NCBI RefSeq assembly: GCF_029784155.1
Contig: NC_073693.1
Location: 315,627,536-315,691,535, forward strand
Direction: 5' to 3'
Source: Uranotaenia lowii
Lineage: Eukaryota; Arthropoda; Insecta; Diptera; Culicidae
DNA: 64,000 nt
Shown here: positions 21,728 to 32,513 of the stretch, piece by piece
Layout of the letters: the number at the start of each line of letters is the position of its first letter
How positions within the stretch are numbered: the first letter of the stretch is position 1
Notes under the pieces: generated by a model
What the model saw: the letters and a program-made list of their open reading frames with translations, nothing else
Databases searched by the model: none
What the model was told of the DNA's origin: nothing
Made by a program: the position numbers and the translations under genes

Positions 21728-22018
21728 CTACGTTTGTGAGTGTCGCCAATCATCAATAACACCCAAGAGCACCAAGGCCTCCCATGCACTGACGAAACCA
21801 TCATCAAATCCATCTATCGTATAGATAACACGCACACACTTTCGCTCTTGTTTAAAAACATCGCATCCATGAGCGTAAAAAAAATATTGAGCTACATGTT
21901 TGCCGATCATTTCTGCACTGAATCTTCTCAAGATTTTCTTCGTTCTCTCGAACAAACCATATTTATCACCATGCCACAATTCATCCAAGTACATCAGAAA
22001 GCCCCACATTCCGAGCAT
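21728..22018 (-). CDS. Unrecognised 96-codon ORF with an upstream TATA box
   Basis: ATG at 22016-22018 on the minus strand. About 45 nt upstream is a TATA-box-like GTTATATAA (22061-22069), giving spacing compatible with a short 5' UTR. The region is GC-richer than its surroundings. No domain is recognised. A 151-codon plus-strand frame (21740-22195) overlaps, so the coding strand is uncertain. It is possibly the promoter-proximal part of a decayed element. Confidence 0.25.
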   Translation of the reverse strand: MLGMWGFLMYLDELWHGDKYGLFERTKKILRRFSAEMIGKHVAQYFFYAHGCDVFKQERKCVRVIYTIDGFDDGFVSAWEALVLLGVIDDWRHSQT

Positions 22019-22195
22019 GTTTCGAAAATTCTGCTATTTCGGCTGTGTCCAACAGCTCAATTATATAACATCGCCGACAAAAAAACGGTAGCACCAGGGC
22101 TCCGTTTAGGAAAGCGCACACACACACTGAAACCAATGAAACCCCAAGCCACTCGAAATGGTTGCAAAAAATTGAAATTTATCAACGTATGTTAA

Positions 22196-23033
22196 CGAAA
22201 CCAGGCCCAATTCACAATCCGTAGCCGACAACGATAACTTCAATTCTATAAACTCCAATGAGACGTGAATCTACCAAAAATCCGAAGCAAAACTGAAAAA
22301 TCTCGCGGACTAAAACTCGATTTGTTTCTTTCGAGCAGCGTTGCCAACCGAACTGGATGGTAGAATTGAACACATTGATGGCCAAAAATAAATCAAAAGT
22401 TAAAATTGGTCAATGAAATAGAATTGTATAAAGCTCAAAACCTCAGATTTAATCATCTAAGAAAATTTCTACTCCCCCGTTTCCCGGCGGCTTTCTCAGC
22501 ATTGAAATTGCAGCCTTCAACGCATAACTCTGTATCTTATTAATTTTTCTCTCTTTAAAGGAATCCTAAAAATATGAAAATGGTTGGTTCTTTAAAGCTG
22601 GGATTTATGAAAACGCTGTTCATTAGTTTTTCAGCCTCCAGTCAAAATAGTTATTCACTGTTCACTTTTCAGTTCACTGTGTATCCTTGTAGACTCTCAA
22701 AGCCCCCGAGCGGCGGTTGAGAACACTTGAAAACCACTGAAATTTTAGTCAATATATTCCTAAAAGGGTAATTGTATTTTTCAATCCTTAATTAAGGCTC
22801 ATTATTGCAATCAAATACCTCGTACCAGTACCACGTGCTTTGAACAGCAGACGGAAAAAACCCGCCAAAAACTTCGCTATGAATTTTTAAATCGCTAGCA
22901 GGCTTTGATTTGCTATCCAGAACACGTGAACTCTGGATGGTCGTTTCTAATGCCCAGCCCATGGTGATGGTGAAAACAACCCCGCCAAAGGAAACGAAAA
23001 ACGGTTGGCAAAATGGGTGCCATGACTTTTGAT
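22196..23033. other. Intergenic, no gene recognised
   Basis: Mixed-composition DNA with no recognisable ORF, RNA gene or element boundary. Confidence 0.35.
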
Positions 23034-23275
23034 TCGTGTGAATAAAAACGAAAGTTGTATGGGAGGGTCCCTTTTCTTAGGTGGGAGGGGCTCAAAACTA
23101 TTACTAAAACCTTACCATGGTCCAAACACATAACTGTACCAAATTTCAGGCTGATCGGTTAAGCGGTGTGGATTTGTATAAGGTGCATACAAACAAACAT
23201 ATATAGTCCAACTCATCTTTATATATTAGAAGATAGAAGAAGGAAAGAAGAAAGAAGAAGAAAGGAGAAGATGTT
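23034..23275 (+). repeat. Dispersed repeat tail ending in a purine-rich run
   Basis: Includes TGTATGGGAGGGTCCC, CCAAATTTCAGGCTGATCGG and ACAAACATATATAGTCCAA, the last shared with 43134-43166. It ends in a purine tract (about 23229-23273, GAAGAAAGAAGAAG type). It lies immediately left of the LTR, so the retrotransposon may have inserted into this older repeat. Confidence 0.5.
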
Positions 23276-23284
23276 CGTCAAGTT

Positions 23285-24728
23285 TGTAGTCGGTGCTGCT
23301 CTGGATTTAAGACTTCTGTACGGTTTAAAATGCGCCACTCCTAAAAGGAGACCGCACAGCTGGTTTTTGCCCGGATGAGACTCCTTTGAACGAGTCGTTT
23401 TGCATTGCTCCCCGCACCAGGGGGAGTCAGAGACAGCTGACTACGAAAATCTCCGAAACGAACAAACTCAGACTTCCGCCTATCGCAGCGTTCGTCTGTC
23501 AACATAGACACGTGATCAACAACGCCTCAAACCAACCACCGATTAACGATCGTTCGACGACGCCCATACCCGAAAACACTCATCATAGGACAGTCGAACG
23601 CTCATCCCAGAATAACTCCCCGAACCTGGAAGCGTGGTGGTCTCGATTTCAAATGCGCTAAGCGCAGAGCGAGTTAACGAGTGGACTAACGACCGAAAGT
23701 GAAGTAGTCATTTCTTTTTCAGTTTAAAAACTCTGGCTAGGATTTGTATCGAATGTATTTAAAGGGCGGAAACATTAGTTTTTGATGAATACATAATTTT
23801 AATTAGGTTTTCTTAATTTTATAAGTAGCAAGAATTAACATGTTCTGGCTTAACGAACCCTATTCTATACCTAGCCGTGTGCCGTACTATCTAGACTTCT
23901 CCGTGCTCTCGTTTCATCTCTCTACCCGGGGGATTTTAGTTTTGCAAGGTTGGGGCGGTCATAAAAAGGGTGTCTATTGACCGAAATGCCTCAGCAACCT
24001 GATTTTTGGGAAACGGGCTATTGATAACCGTTCCGCTTAAAAACGGTTATGATCGATCATATAGTTTAATATGGGGGTTTCATCTTTTATGGATGGACCC
24101 CACTGGAAAGCACCTACTTGCGTGTTTTTATCTGCTGCTGTTGACCGGTGGCGACGGCAACGATGATTGGCTGCTTTCGGCTCCAGAATTTCGGTGAGTG
24201 GTGATTGGAAAGCAACAGTTTTCGGCCGGATGTAAGTTGATGTTGGCGGGGTTGCTTACACCGGATATACCTTCCAGTGCCACCAGATTGTCCCAGACTT
24301 CTTCAATCGCCGATATGGTGACGAATCGGGCGTGCTGGTGTTTTGTTAGCCAGCGAAGAAGTTGTGCCCAACGGGCGGGTGTCTCGGGGTGTGATGTGTG
24401 GCAGGGGGCCGGCTGATGCTTTGGGCGATCGCTATCGTTAGGAGAGGGCTTTTTAAAATAAAGAGCACGGTTTTATTTGGAGCACTATTTTACCTAGTTT
24501 CTTTCTTCGGCACACGAATATTAACGCTGGCACACGACACACTCTTGATTTCTAAACGAAATACTAAAGGAACGAATTAATAAACCTATTAGACCTGACA
24601 CTTCACTTTATAAAGACATACCGACTATACCCGAACAAATACGCGCACAACCAACCTCGTGGGCAAACTGGGAATGAATGTAAGGCTGTGAACCCTCAGA
24701 TCAGGGAAAGCGCTATCAGACCTAGCTC
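23285..24728 (-). repeat. 3' LTR of the Ty3/gypsy element
   Basis: 1444 bp, in register with 32514-33957 at a constant offset of 9229. On the element strand it ends in CCGACTACA, the canonical CA end. Its other end reads GAGCTAGGTCTGATAG rather than starting with TG, and no polypurine tract precedes it. The true LTR may therefore be longer than the shared segment. Short plus-strand frames inside it are chance. Confidence 0.85.
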
Positions 24729-26512
24729 ACAGCGTATGCTTGTTACTGACCATCAACGTCGGCGACTCCGGTCTCCAGCAAACGTCATATTCTCCCAAAA
24801 AACAATCATCTCTTACCCGACGAAACCCAACTTTACGACTATTTTCACTCACCAAACATGTTTAATTCCATTTAATTTTGCCCACTTTTTTCACTACGAA
24901 ACGTTGAAACATGACTAGTTTCTCGTAAAAAAACTAATGCTTCTTAACTATTTCCTCCGAAACACTTAGAAGCTTCAACGAAATATTACTCGATTTCGAA
25001 CGACGATAACTGTTGGTATCTTAACTTTATTTTCAACCCCAATCCTTGCGTTGAGCAGCGAAATTTGTTTAAGATACCCACCCACTATTACTGCTTCAGA
25101 AAAAATAGCCTACTGCAAACATCGTTTTGCATTATTTATCCATTTCCTCCTAAAGCTCGATATTTTTTTTTTCTTCCTAAAATTCCCACCTCGGCGCACC
25201 GCCGATTACTGGAAAGCAACAGCCACTCACGTGAAATATTTCACGAGCCTATTCCATGTAGCCAGCGTTTTCGCAGTGGGCAGAGAAGTGTCAAAATAAA
25301 TCTGCCAAAACAAAATCGTCGCAAATTTTACACAACGTGTGTTCCGAATCAATCGGTATTTTAAAATGTTGTGTTTTCAGTTGTTTTCCCGGATTTTTTT
25401 CACATCTTTGGTGATCATCGATGCTGCTATCTTACGGGGCGAGTAACTACGGTGAGTGTTTTACGATTGAACTGATTCTTTGTGTTTTCTTTCAGTTGCT
25501 GCGACGTGGGATGTTCGTGCCTGGATTTCATCGTTAACCCCAAAACCTGAAAAAAAAAACTACTTTTGCTACTGGATGAGCCATCCGTCTTCCAAAGGAC
25601 GACTCCTTAAATCCGCTACGCGTGACGATGAACCGCATATCTATTCCTTGGAACACAATTAGACCGGCTCCAGAATGTTGCGTTTCTTCGAACAACCATC
25701 CGGAATTTCCATGTTATGGACGAACAAATTTGGTACCAATTCGATACCTATCCAATCTTATTGGAATTTCGACTCCGATCCGATTTCCTGGACTTCATCA
25801 CCTAAGGATGAAATTATTGGCAGCGATCTACGGCAATCTATTTTGATTTCTCTTGAAACCCATCGATGACGATTCGACGCAGATTAAGGACGACTATAGT
25901 GTACTTTTCGAACTGGCTCAAGTGCTCAACTGCTCTTTGCGAGCCAAGCTGTTATCGTCAAAAACTGTTTTGCTGATTGTTTCTGGATCGAGGAAAAGAT
26001 TCCGGACTAGACCGACGCAGGATTCCGGTCCTATTGACCACCTTGTCGACTGATGTTTCCGGTCATGGAATCCACCTGTGAATTCCTCGATGAAAACTGG
26101 AAACTTATATGCTCAATGTCACGTGAGCTGGATTTTTTTTTTCACTAACTCTAATTTAAGTACTAACGTAGAATAAGGGATAGGAAAATTAACATTTAAC
26201 ATTAGGCAAAACAGATTAGGTAGGGATTTTCAATATTTACAAATTTAATCCAATATTTACAAAATTTACAAATTGGAAAATTCCAACAAATTTTAGTTAC
26301 TTCTTTCGCGAACGATTTTCTTTGTTGGAAAGCTCTTCTCGGTTTGTTGAGGAGCGAAATAGGGATTGCATTTGCATTGTCCTCTTCTAGATTCTTCAGA
26401 GTCTAATTTCCGCGATGGAAATTCAAACTTCTTTCGATTTTATGGCATTTTGCTGTATCGTTACCTACTTTTTAAAAGGTACATAGCTTGAACAATAATT
26501 AAAGCTATAATA
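24729..26512 (-). other. Long 3' non-coding region between pol and the 3' LTR
   Basis: About 1.8 kb with no env-like or recognisable frame on the element strand. On the opposite strand a short intron-like segment (25452-25495, GTGAGT...TTTCTTTCAG, 44 nt) is followed by an open frame to about 25662 and further coding-like patches to 26053, which may be a captured host fragment. If the LTR is longer than the shared 1444 bp, part of this region would belong to it. Candidate pyrimidine runs (polypurine tract on the element strand) are weak, e.g. near 26130-26143. Confidence 0.45.
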
Positions 26513-29500
26513 TCAGGAATTCTTTTTCGATGAATCTGAAGGTTTGTACTTTTTCAAAAATTTACAACTAAAGATTCCTAACCTTCGACCTTTTTCGTCG
26601 TCTATTTCATAACAGTGTTCTCCTACTGTTCGTTTTACTTTAGCCAACACATATTTAGGGGCCAACTTGGCACAGTAACCCTTTCCCTTGTCAGAGATTT
26701 CTGTGTTCTTTTTCAAAACGACTTCACCCTGCTCGTATTTAGGACACTTTTCGTTAGACCTTAGGTTATATTGTTTCGAGTGTTTCTCATAAGCTTTCTC
26801 CAAGTTCTCTCGTACTTCTTTTTCTAATTTTTCCCTCGTTTCCTCAGGCAATAATTCTTCGGACGTTTCCATGTCCCGAAGGTTTCTATATTCCCTCCCA
26901 TCGGTGATCATGTTCCGCCCGAACACGATGTAGTACGGCGAATACTTTGTGCTTTCATGCACCGATGTTCGGATTGCATTGGCAATCGGTTGCAAATTAT
27001 TCGACCACTCTTTATGCTCTTTTTTGATGCTCGCTCGTATCGCTGTTGTAACAACTCGATTTACCCTTTCCGCATCGTTAATTTGGGGATGATAACTCGG
27101 TGTTTTCCAGTGTGTTACGTGATATTTCGACAAAAGTTCCTCAAACGTTTTCGACACAAACTGTGACCCGTTGTCTGTTAACACCACCTCTGGTACCCCA
27201 AACAAGTTAAATACCATGTTTTCCACGAAAGGGACCAGTGATTCGGCTGTCGCTTGCCTGAACGGCTGCAAAAGAATAAATTTACTAAAAACGTCGGTAA
27301 TCACGAGCAGGACTGTGTTTCTCGTTTTCCCTGATGCTGGCAACGGACCCACGTAGTCCATAGTGATGAACTGCCATGGATGTTCCACCGTTTTCTTTTG
27401 CGTTTTCATAGGAGGAGTCGCGTTCGTATTTGTTGCTTTGCTCTGCTGGCACAATAGACAGTTTTTACAGAAGTTTTTGGTTTCCGTACTCATCTTAGGC
27501 CAAAAATACTTCTCTCTCAGGGCTGCTAAAGTTTTTTCAAATCCCAGATGCGCTTTCTCGTGCATGCTTCTAATTAAACCTTCCCTTTCCGAACTTGGCG
27601 GATAGATTTTCCAAGCAAACCGACTGTCTTCAATCTTGCTGTTGTTTTTAACGAATTTGAAGATCTGCCCGTCCACTACCTTAAAATCCTGGAAGCTTTG
27701 AGGGTCGCTCGTGATTTTTTGAATTAGTTCGGTGAATTCTGTATCCATAACGTTAATCGTTTCCAACGACCTAGAGAGACAATCTGCCGTTATGTTATGC
27801 TTTCCCTTTCGATATTCCAACTCAATATCAAACGATTGGATTTTTAAAGCCCATCGTAGAAGCTTTGCATTTCCTGAGTCCACTCCTATGGTGAAGAGCC
27901 ACAATAAACTCCTGGCATCTGTGACGACTTTGAACCTGGTGCCTTCAATATAATGGCGGAAATGTTCTATCGCCAATAAAACTCCCAAACATTCCTTCTC
28001 AACACTCGCATACCTTTTCTGTGTGCTCGTCAGCTTCTTGCTGAAATACGCGATAATCCGCGGTGAACCTTCAACCTTCTGGATAAGTGCGGCGCCAACT
28101 GCATTATCGGAGGCATCCGATTCGATCACAAATGGTAGGTTGAAGTCCGGATTTGCTAGGATCGGTGCTGAAATGAGTGCTGATTTCAGTTCCTGGAAAC
28201 CCTTTTCTGCTTTTTCCGTCCACTCTATTTTCTTCGGTCCCTTTTTAAGAAGGTCAGAAATAGGAGCAACAATTTTGCTGTAGTTACCTATAAATCGTTG
28301 GTAAAAACCTGCTAGGCCCAGTAAACGTCTAACATCCTTTACTGCCTTGGGACGAGTGTAGTTAAGGATCGGCTCGATTCTTGAACTGTCGATGGAAATT
28401 CCTGTGGAGTTCAACAAGTATCCCAAATAGCTAACCTGTTTCTTGCAGAATTGGGACTTATCTAACGAGATTGTCAGATTTCCTTTACGTAGACGCTTTG
28501 CTACCTCCTTGAGCAATCTGATATGCTCAGGCCAAGTTTTGGTTGCCACCACGATGTCGTCCAGGTAGACAAATACCTGTGGCTCCAAATCGAATCCTAT
28601 GCACGCGTCCATCACCCGATTCATTGAGAACGGCGCATTTGTCAAACCGAAGCATGTGACTTTAAATCTATACAGCCCTTTCGCAGTCCTAAAAGCTGTG
28701 TAATCCCTGCTATCTTCACTCAGCGGAATTTGAAAATATGCATCTTTCAGATCTATAACCGAAAAGAAAGATGCACTTTCCAATCGATGAAAGATGGTCT
28801 TCATATCCCGCATGGGATAAGAATCCTTCTTGGTGAGCGCGTTTATTTTGCGGGAATCCAAACACACTCGTAGTTTCCCGTTCGATTTCCGAACCGGAAC
28901 TAGAGGGTTTGCCCATTCGCTTGAGCATTCCTCAATGACGTCCAATTTCTTGTAGCGCTCTATTTCCGCGTCGATTTCAGCCTGTATGGAAGGTGAACAA
29001 CGGTATACTGCTTGACGTTTTGGTTTCGCATCTTCACGTAACGTGATCTTGTGTTCCAACAGGTGAGTGCGTCCTAGCTTGTTTTCCGAAGTGCAGGGAA
29101 ATTCCGAAACCGCTTCTGCAAGTTCGATTCGTTGGTTCTCTGATAATTTATGTTCTGTTTTAACTGTTTCCGGAGTGACTTGAGATGTCTCGGGAATATC
29201 TAATCCTGGAATGTCCAATGACGGATCCGGTTTCGAATTAAACACAACTGGTAATGCATCAATAGGGTGAACATAAAAATGAAACAATTCCGGCTCTGCT
29301 AAGATTGAATTTGTTTCCGCTACCTCCTCGAAAGTCCCCTCATTTGGCATCATTGGTTTTATATTGAACGCTTTCCAAAAATTTATTCCAAGGATCAAGT
29401 TCCTGGTCACTTCCGGTACAATCACCACGGAAACTACCTTCGTAATGTTTCGAAAAGTTATTGGGAAATTAACATACCCAACACAAGAATATTGTGTTTT

Positions 29501-29767
29501 ATCTGCCGTACAGATTTTGATAGGAGAGGGAAGCATTGTTAATCCGTATCGATCAACTAGCACTTCCGAATTGGCTACACTGATGCTAGCTCCCGAGTCT
29601 AGCAACGCTTCAATTTCAGTGTCAAATATCTTTACTTTTACGTGAGGACATAAACTGGTTTGAATTTTGATCTCTAGTAAGTTATGGAATGGATCTAAAA
29701 AAGGTTCTGAAGATGTGGGGACATTTTTTCTGCCAGGGATGCTAGGCCCCTCTCTCTTGCACCCCAA
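26513..29767 (-). CDS. pol polyprotein: protease, reverse transcriptase, RNase H, integrase
   Basis: Open frame of 1084 codons, intact. The aspartic protease motif LLDSGAS is near residue 56. The reverse transcriptase includes VYLDDIVVAT near 403. An RNase H-like segment (IESDASDNAVGAAL) is near 551. Integrase: zinc-binding H-H-C-C region about 735-780 (CKNCLLC), then catalytic DDE residues in TMDYVG (near 805), TDNGSQF (near 867) and NDAERVN (near 901), and a C-terminal module resembling GPY/F. The nominal start at 29767 is TTG, not ATG. The frame is -1 relative to gag and begins at the gag stop, so Gag-Pol is most likely made by -1 frameshifting near GGAAAAC (29773-29779). Confidence 0.93.
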   Translation of the reverse strand: MGCKREGPSIPGRKNVPTSSEPFLDPFHNLLEIKIQTSLCPHVKVKIFDTEIEALLDSGASISVANSEVLVDRYGLTMLPSPIKICTADKTQYSCVGYVNFPITFRNITKVVSVVIVPEVTRNLILGINFWKAFNIKPMMPNEGTFEEVAETNSILAEPELFHFYVHPIDALPVVFNSKPDPSLDIPGLDIPETSQVTPETVKTEHKLSENQRIELAEAVSEFPCTSENKLGRTHLLEHKITLREDAKPKRQAVYRCSPSIQAEIDAEIERYKKLDVIEECSSEWANPLVPVRKSNGKLRVCLDSRKINALTKKDSYPMRDMKTIFHRLESASFFSVIDLKDAYFQIPLSEDSRDYTAFRTAKGLYRFKVTCFGLTNAPFSMNRVMDACIGFDLEPQVFVYLDDIVVATKTWPEHIRLLKEVAKRLRKGNLTISLDKSQFCKKQVSYLGYLLNSTGISIDSSRIEPILNYTRPKAVKDVRRLLGLAGFYQRFIGNYSKIVAPISDLLKKGPKKIEWTEKAEKGFQELKSALISAPILANPDFNLPFVIESDASDNAVGAALIQKVEGSPRIIAYFSKKLTSTQKRYASVEKECLGVLLAIEHFRHYIEGTRFKVVTDARSLLWLFTIGVDSGNAKLLRWALKIQSFDIELEYRKGKHNITADCLSRSLETINVMDTEFTELIQKITSDPQSFQDFKVVDGQIFKFVKNNSKIEDSRFAWKIYPPSSEREGLIRSMHEKAHLGFEKTLAALREKYFWPKMSTETKNFCKNCLLCQQSKATNTNATPPMKTQKKTVEHPWQFITMDYVGPLPASGKTRNTVLLVITDVFSKFILLQPFRQATAESLVPFVENMVFNLFGVPEVVLTDNGSQFVSKTFEELLSKYHVTHWKTPSYHPQINDAERVNRVVTTAIRASIKKEHKEWSNNLQPIANAIRTSVHESTKYSPYYIVFGRNMITDGREYRNLRDMETSEELLPEETREKLEKEVRENLEKAYEKHSKQYNLRSNEKCPKYEQGEVVLKKNTEISDKGKGYCAKLAPKYVLAKVKRTVGEHCYEIDDEKGRRLGIFSCKFLKKYKPSDSSKKNS

Positions 29768-29769
29768 AC

Positions 29770-31707
29770 TTAGTTTTCCGATTCGTCTGCGGCTTCCAGC
29801 GGCTCCTTGCCTCGCGAGGTCCTCTTGTGCCCATCACAATTTTTGGCGATATTCCCATGTTTACCGCAGATGTAACAGAACGTTTTCAACGGTTCTGTGC
29901 ATTCCCTCCAAAAATGCCCATTCCTCTTACAGTTCCAACACTGCGCGGGTTTCCGTGCCTGCTGGTTACCGTCTTGATTGGACGCTCGTGCTGCTCCATT
30001 CCCTCTATTGTTAGGTGGATAACCTGGTCTTCTATCAACAACGTTTACTTCCTCGTAATCTAATTCAGATTCGCTACCTGACTCAACAGCAATATTGTTT
30101 ACAGAATGTTTCTGCACCGTTGGGTGAAGCGACGGATCATTCGCATCAATGTTGTAGCAGAACTGAATAAGTTCGTCTAAGCTTTGTATCGCAAAACATG
30201 ACAGTTTTGACCTGTAACTCTGCCTCATATTACCCCAAATGGTTTGGAACTTTCTTCTACGCGACATGGGTTTGATTAGCAATTTGCTTAATCTTTCAAT
30301 GTCCGTAACGAAGGCAATGAAAGTTTCACCTCGCTGTTGCTTTCTGTCAAAAATTTTCTGTCTATTTCCCTCATCTTGGTTTGGGTTCCCGAAACGGAAT
30401 CTAATCTGATTCTCAAATACCATCCAATTTCACTGAGGATTGTAGTATGTGAAAAACCAATTACTAGCTTCACCTTTAAGAAGAATATGGATGTGTCCAA
30501 TCAAACCATCTAATGGAATCCTATTCATATTCGCCAAAACTTTTATCTTGTAAATGAAATCCTCCAAGGAAGGCGATTTGGAATCCCCTGAAAAGAATAT
30601 GTTCCATTTTTCAATGCGCCTGTCATAGTGCATCGATTCAACCATGTGTTGGCTGCTTCTCAGTCTAGTTGGTCTAGGTAATGGTCTAGCTTCGAATCTA
30701 GGTTCTTCTTCCTCACTACTGTCTTCAATTTCCGATATTTGAGGTAACAGGTTGTTAGGAATTTGTTGAAGTGTTGGCAAAGAAGGAATGCGAGAACGAG
30801 GTAAAGGCTGTGGTCTTTTACCTGGTAATGTATCTAAGCTCAGGATCGGATGATACGGATTGGAAATTCCTGAAAACCCATTTCCTCGTGAACTTCTCTG
30901 ACGCTCGATTGGCTTCGGTTCTTTTAAACTCGAAAATACAACCTGTCCGTTTCTATCATCCTGATTCAAGCTAGGCTGTAGATGATGCCTTGGATTTTCG
31001 GAATGAGGTTGTAAATTTCGAAACAACAATTTCATTTCCGAAAGTTGTTGTTGTAGAGATTGTACCTGATTTTCTAATTCTATTTCTCGAGCTGATCTAT
31101 CGTCGTTTGTCGTACCCTGAAAACCCGTTGCCCTAACTTTTGGTATAGCACCTCGGTGATTTTGTGACTCCTGAGGTCCGCTACTAGGGTGGCTTCTATC
31201 TCGAGCTCGTGGTTCACGAATTGGTGTGGATTGCGCAGGCATAAGCAATGGATCCAAAATAGTAAAATCTCCCCCATGTGCACCCTCATTCTCAGAATTT
31301 TGCTCCAGTAAAATAGCTGCTGTTAAATCTGAGTGCTGTCTAATGAGGTCAATTATGTTATTCAGTAGTATTTTTCTACAGTCCAGCCAATCCGATGTTC
31401 CCACTAAGCATCTGTAGGTTCTTAGATAGTAATGTTTTAATCGAGAAATCAATTTTGTCTGCGGACCAGATGCCAATAGAATGCGAATATGATTCACCTT
31501 CTGTACAATGTGATCATACTCTTCCTCCAAAGATAATTCGGTTCCATAATCCCTGTTGTATTCAGCATCTTCTTTGAACAATTTTTTTAGTAACCTTTGC
31601 TTTGCTGCAATATCTTTCCTACATTCCTCACCGTAGTTTCGCAAACGCAATTCGTAATCTACTTCGTCATTTTCCAAGTCATGCGCGAAAGGATATTTCG
31701 TGGCCAT
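29770..31707 (-). CDS. gag, interrupted by one in-frame TGA
   Basis: ATG at 31705-31707. 425 codons reach TGA at 30430-30432; the same frame then continues to a stop at 29770-29772, so the two parts are one gag broken by a single stop. The break lies inside the conserved capsid core (NWFFTYYNPQ, stop, NWMVFENQIRFRFG). The first part contains a charged helical N-terminus and a proline-rich linker. After the stop lie a basic region and two zinc knuckles: CWNCKRNGHFWREC (classical CX2CX4HX4C) and CYICGKHGNIAKNC, where the expected histidine is asparagine. Either this copy is defective in gag or the TGA is read through. Confidence 0.88.
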
Positions 31708-32497
31708 TTTCCAATCGCTGAAAGTACTATTGAATTTTAATGTCTAATTGACAGAAAAAAAAGAAAATTTTTTTATTGATAATGACGAGCGACAGTGATT
31801 TTGTTACTGACTAGAAGGAGTTATGTATATTATTAAATTAATGACTAGGAAAAAAGGACAAAAATTACTTGTAATATTTAAGTACGTTGGAATATAAATA
31901 TTTGATAAACTATTCTAAATTGAACAAAAAAAACTATCACCAAAAAATTTGTTAATAACTAGGTTAATAAATAAGTACAACAACAAGAACTGAATAAATA
32001 TATAAATGAAAAAATAAATAATAAATAAATATATGAAAAATAAATATAAAGCTATTATAATAATGAATAAATTAACAAATATATCACAGTTAATCGATAC
32101 TTTCACCGAATCAACGCAACAAAAACTATCAATCTGAAACAAACAGTTCTTTGGTTTCAAATATCACAAAAATACTTTACTGCGAATTTTTCGCTCGATT
32201 ACTGTAGACTTGGTCTACTCAAATTTTCTGTGAACAATGTTCACACGATGAAATCACTTCAACATGTTGGTTTATTACATAGTCGTAACGAATATTTCAC
32301 CCACGGAATTACTAACGATACCTTTGTACATAATGAACGATTTACAACAAATAATTGAAACGATTTATCCAAAAGATACTACTCATTAATTTTTCATTTT
32401 TATGAGTTCGAACTGAAACGATGGACGACAACAAATAATCGAATATTAGGCTTTGAACATTTTCCAATATGTAGTCGCATATGGCGATTTTTCATTT
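31708..32497 (-). other. Leader between primer site and gag
   Basis: About 790 nt of AT-rich DNA with no ORF of interest. It contains a second copy of the LTR-junction word CCAATATGTAGTCG at 32464-32477 (the first is at 32507-32520), a short direct repeat flanking the primer site. Confidence 0.6.
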
Positions 32498-32510
32498 ACG
32501 TTGGGCGCCA
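32498..32510 (-). other. Primer binding site, tRNA-Lys type
   Basis: On the element strand TGGCGCCCAACGT, three bases after the LTR end. It matches 13 nt complementary to the 3' end of a lysine tRNA (the class whose 3' end reads ACGUUGGGCGCCA); that correspondence is from memory of retroviral Lys1,2 primer sites. Position and sequence fix the element's orientation. Confidence 0.85.
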
Positions 32511-32513
32511 ATA

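Noticed and set aside
23229..23284. Purine-rich run left of the LTR as the element's polypurine tract
   Set aside because: The primer site, gag and pol all show the element runs on the minus strand, so its polypurine tract must lie to the right of the 3' LTR, not here.
23386..24580. Short plus-strand frames repeated exactly at 32615-33809
   Set aside because: They lie inside the LTRs, antisense to the element, start in arbitrary contexts and have no domains. The exact duplication is simply the LTR pair.
24667..24728. Canonical LTR end at TG (24718) instead of 24728
   Set aside because: Both copies stay identical for ten more bases (to 24728 and 33957), which is improbable if one side were target DNA and the other internal sequence.
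26957..31577. Plus-strand frames opposite pol and gag
   Set aside because: Shadows of the minus-strand pol and gag coding sequence.
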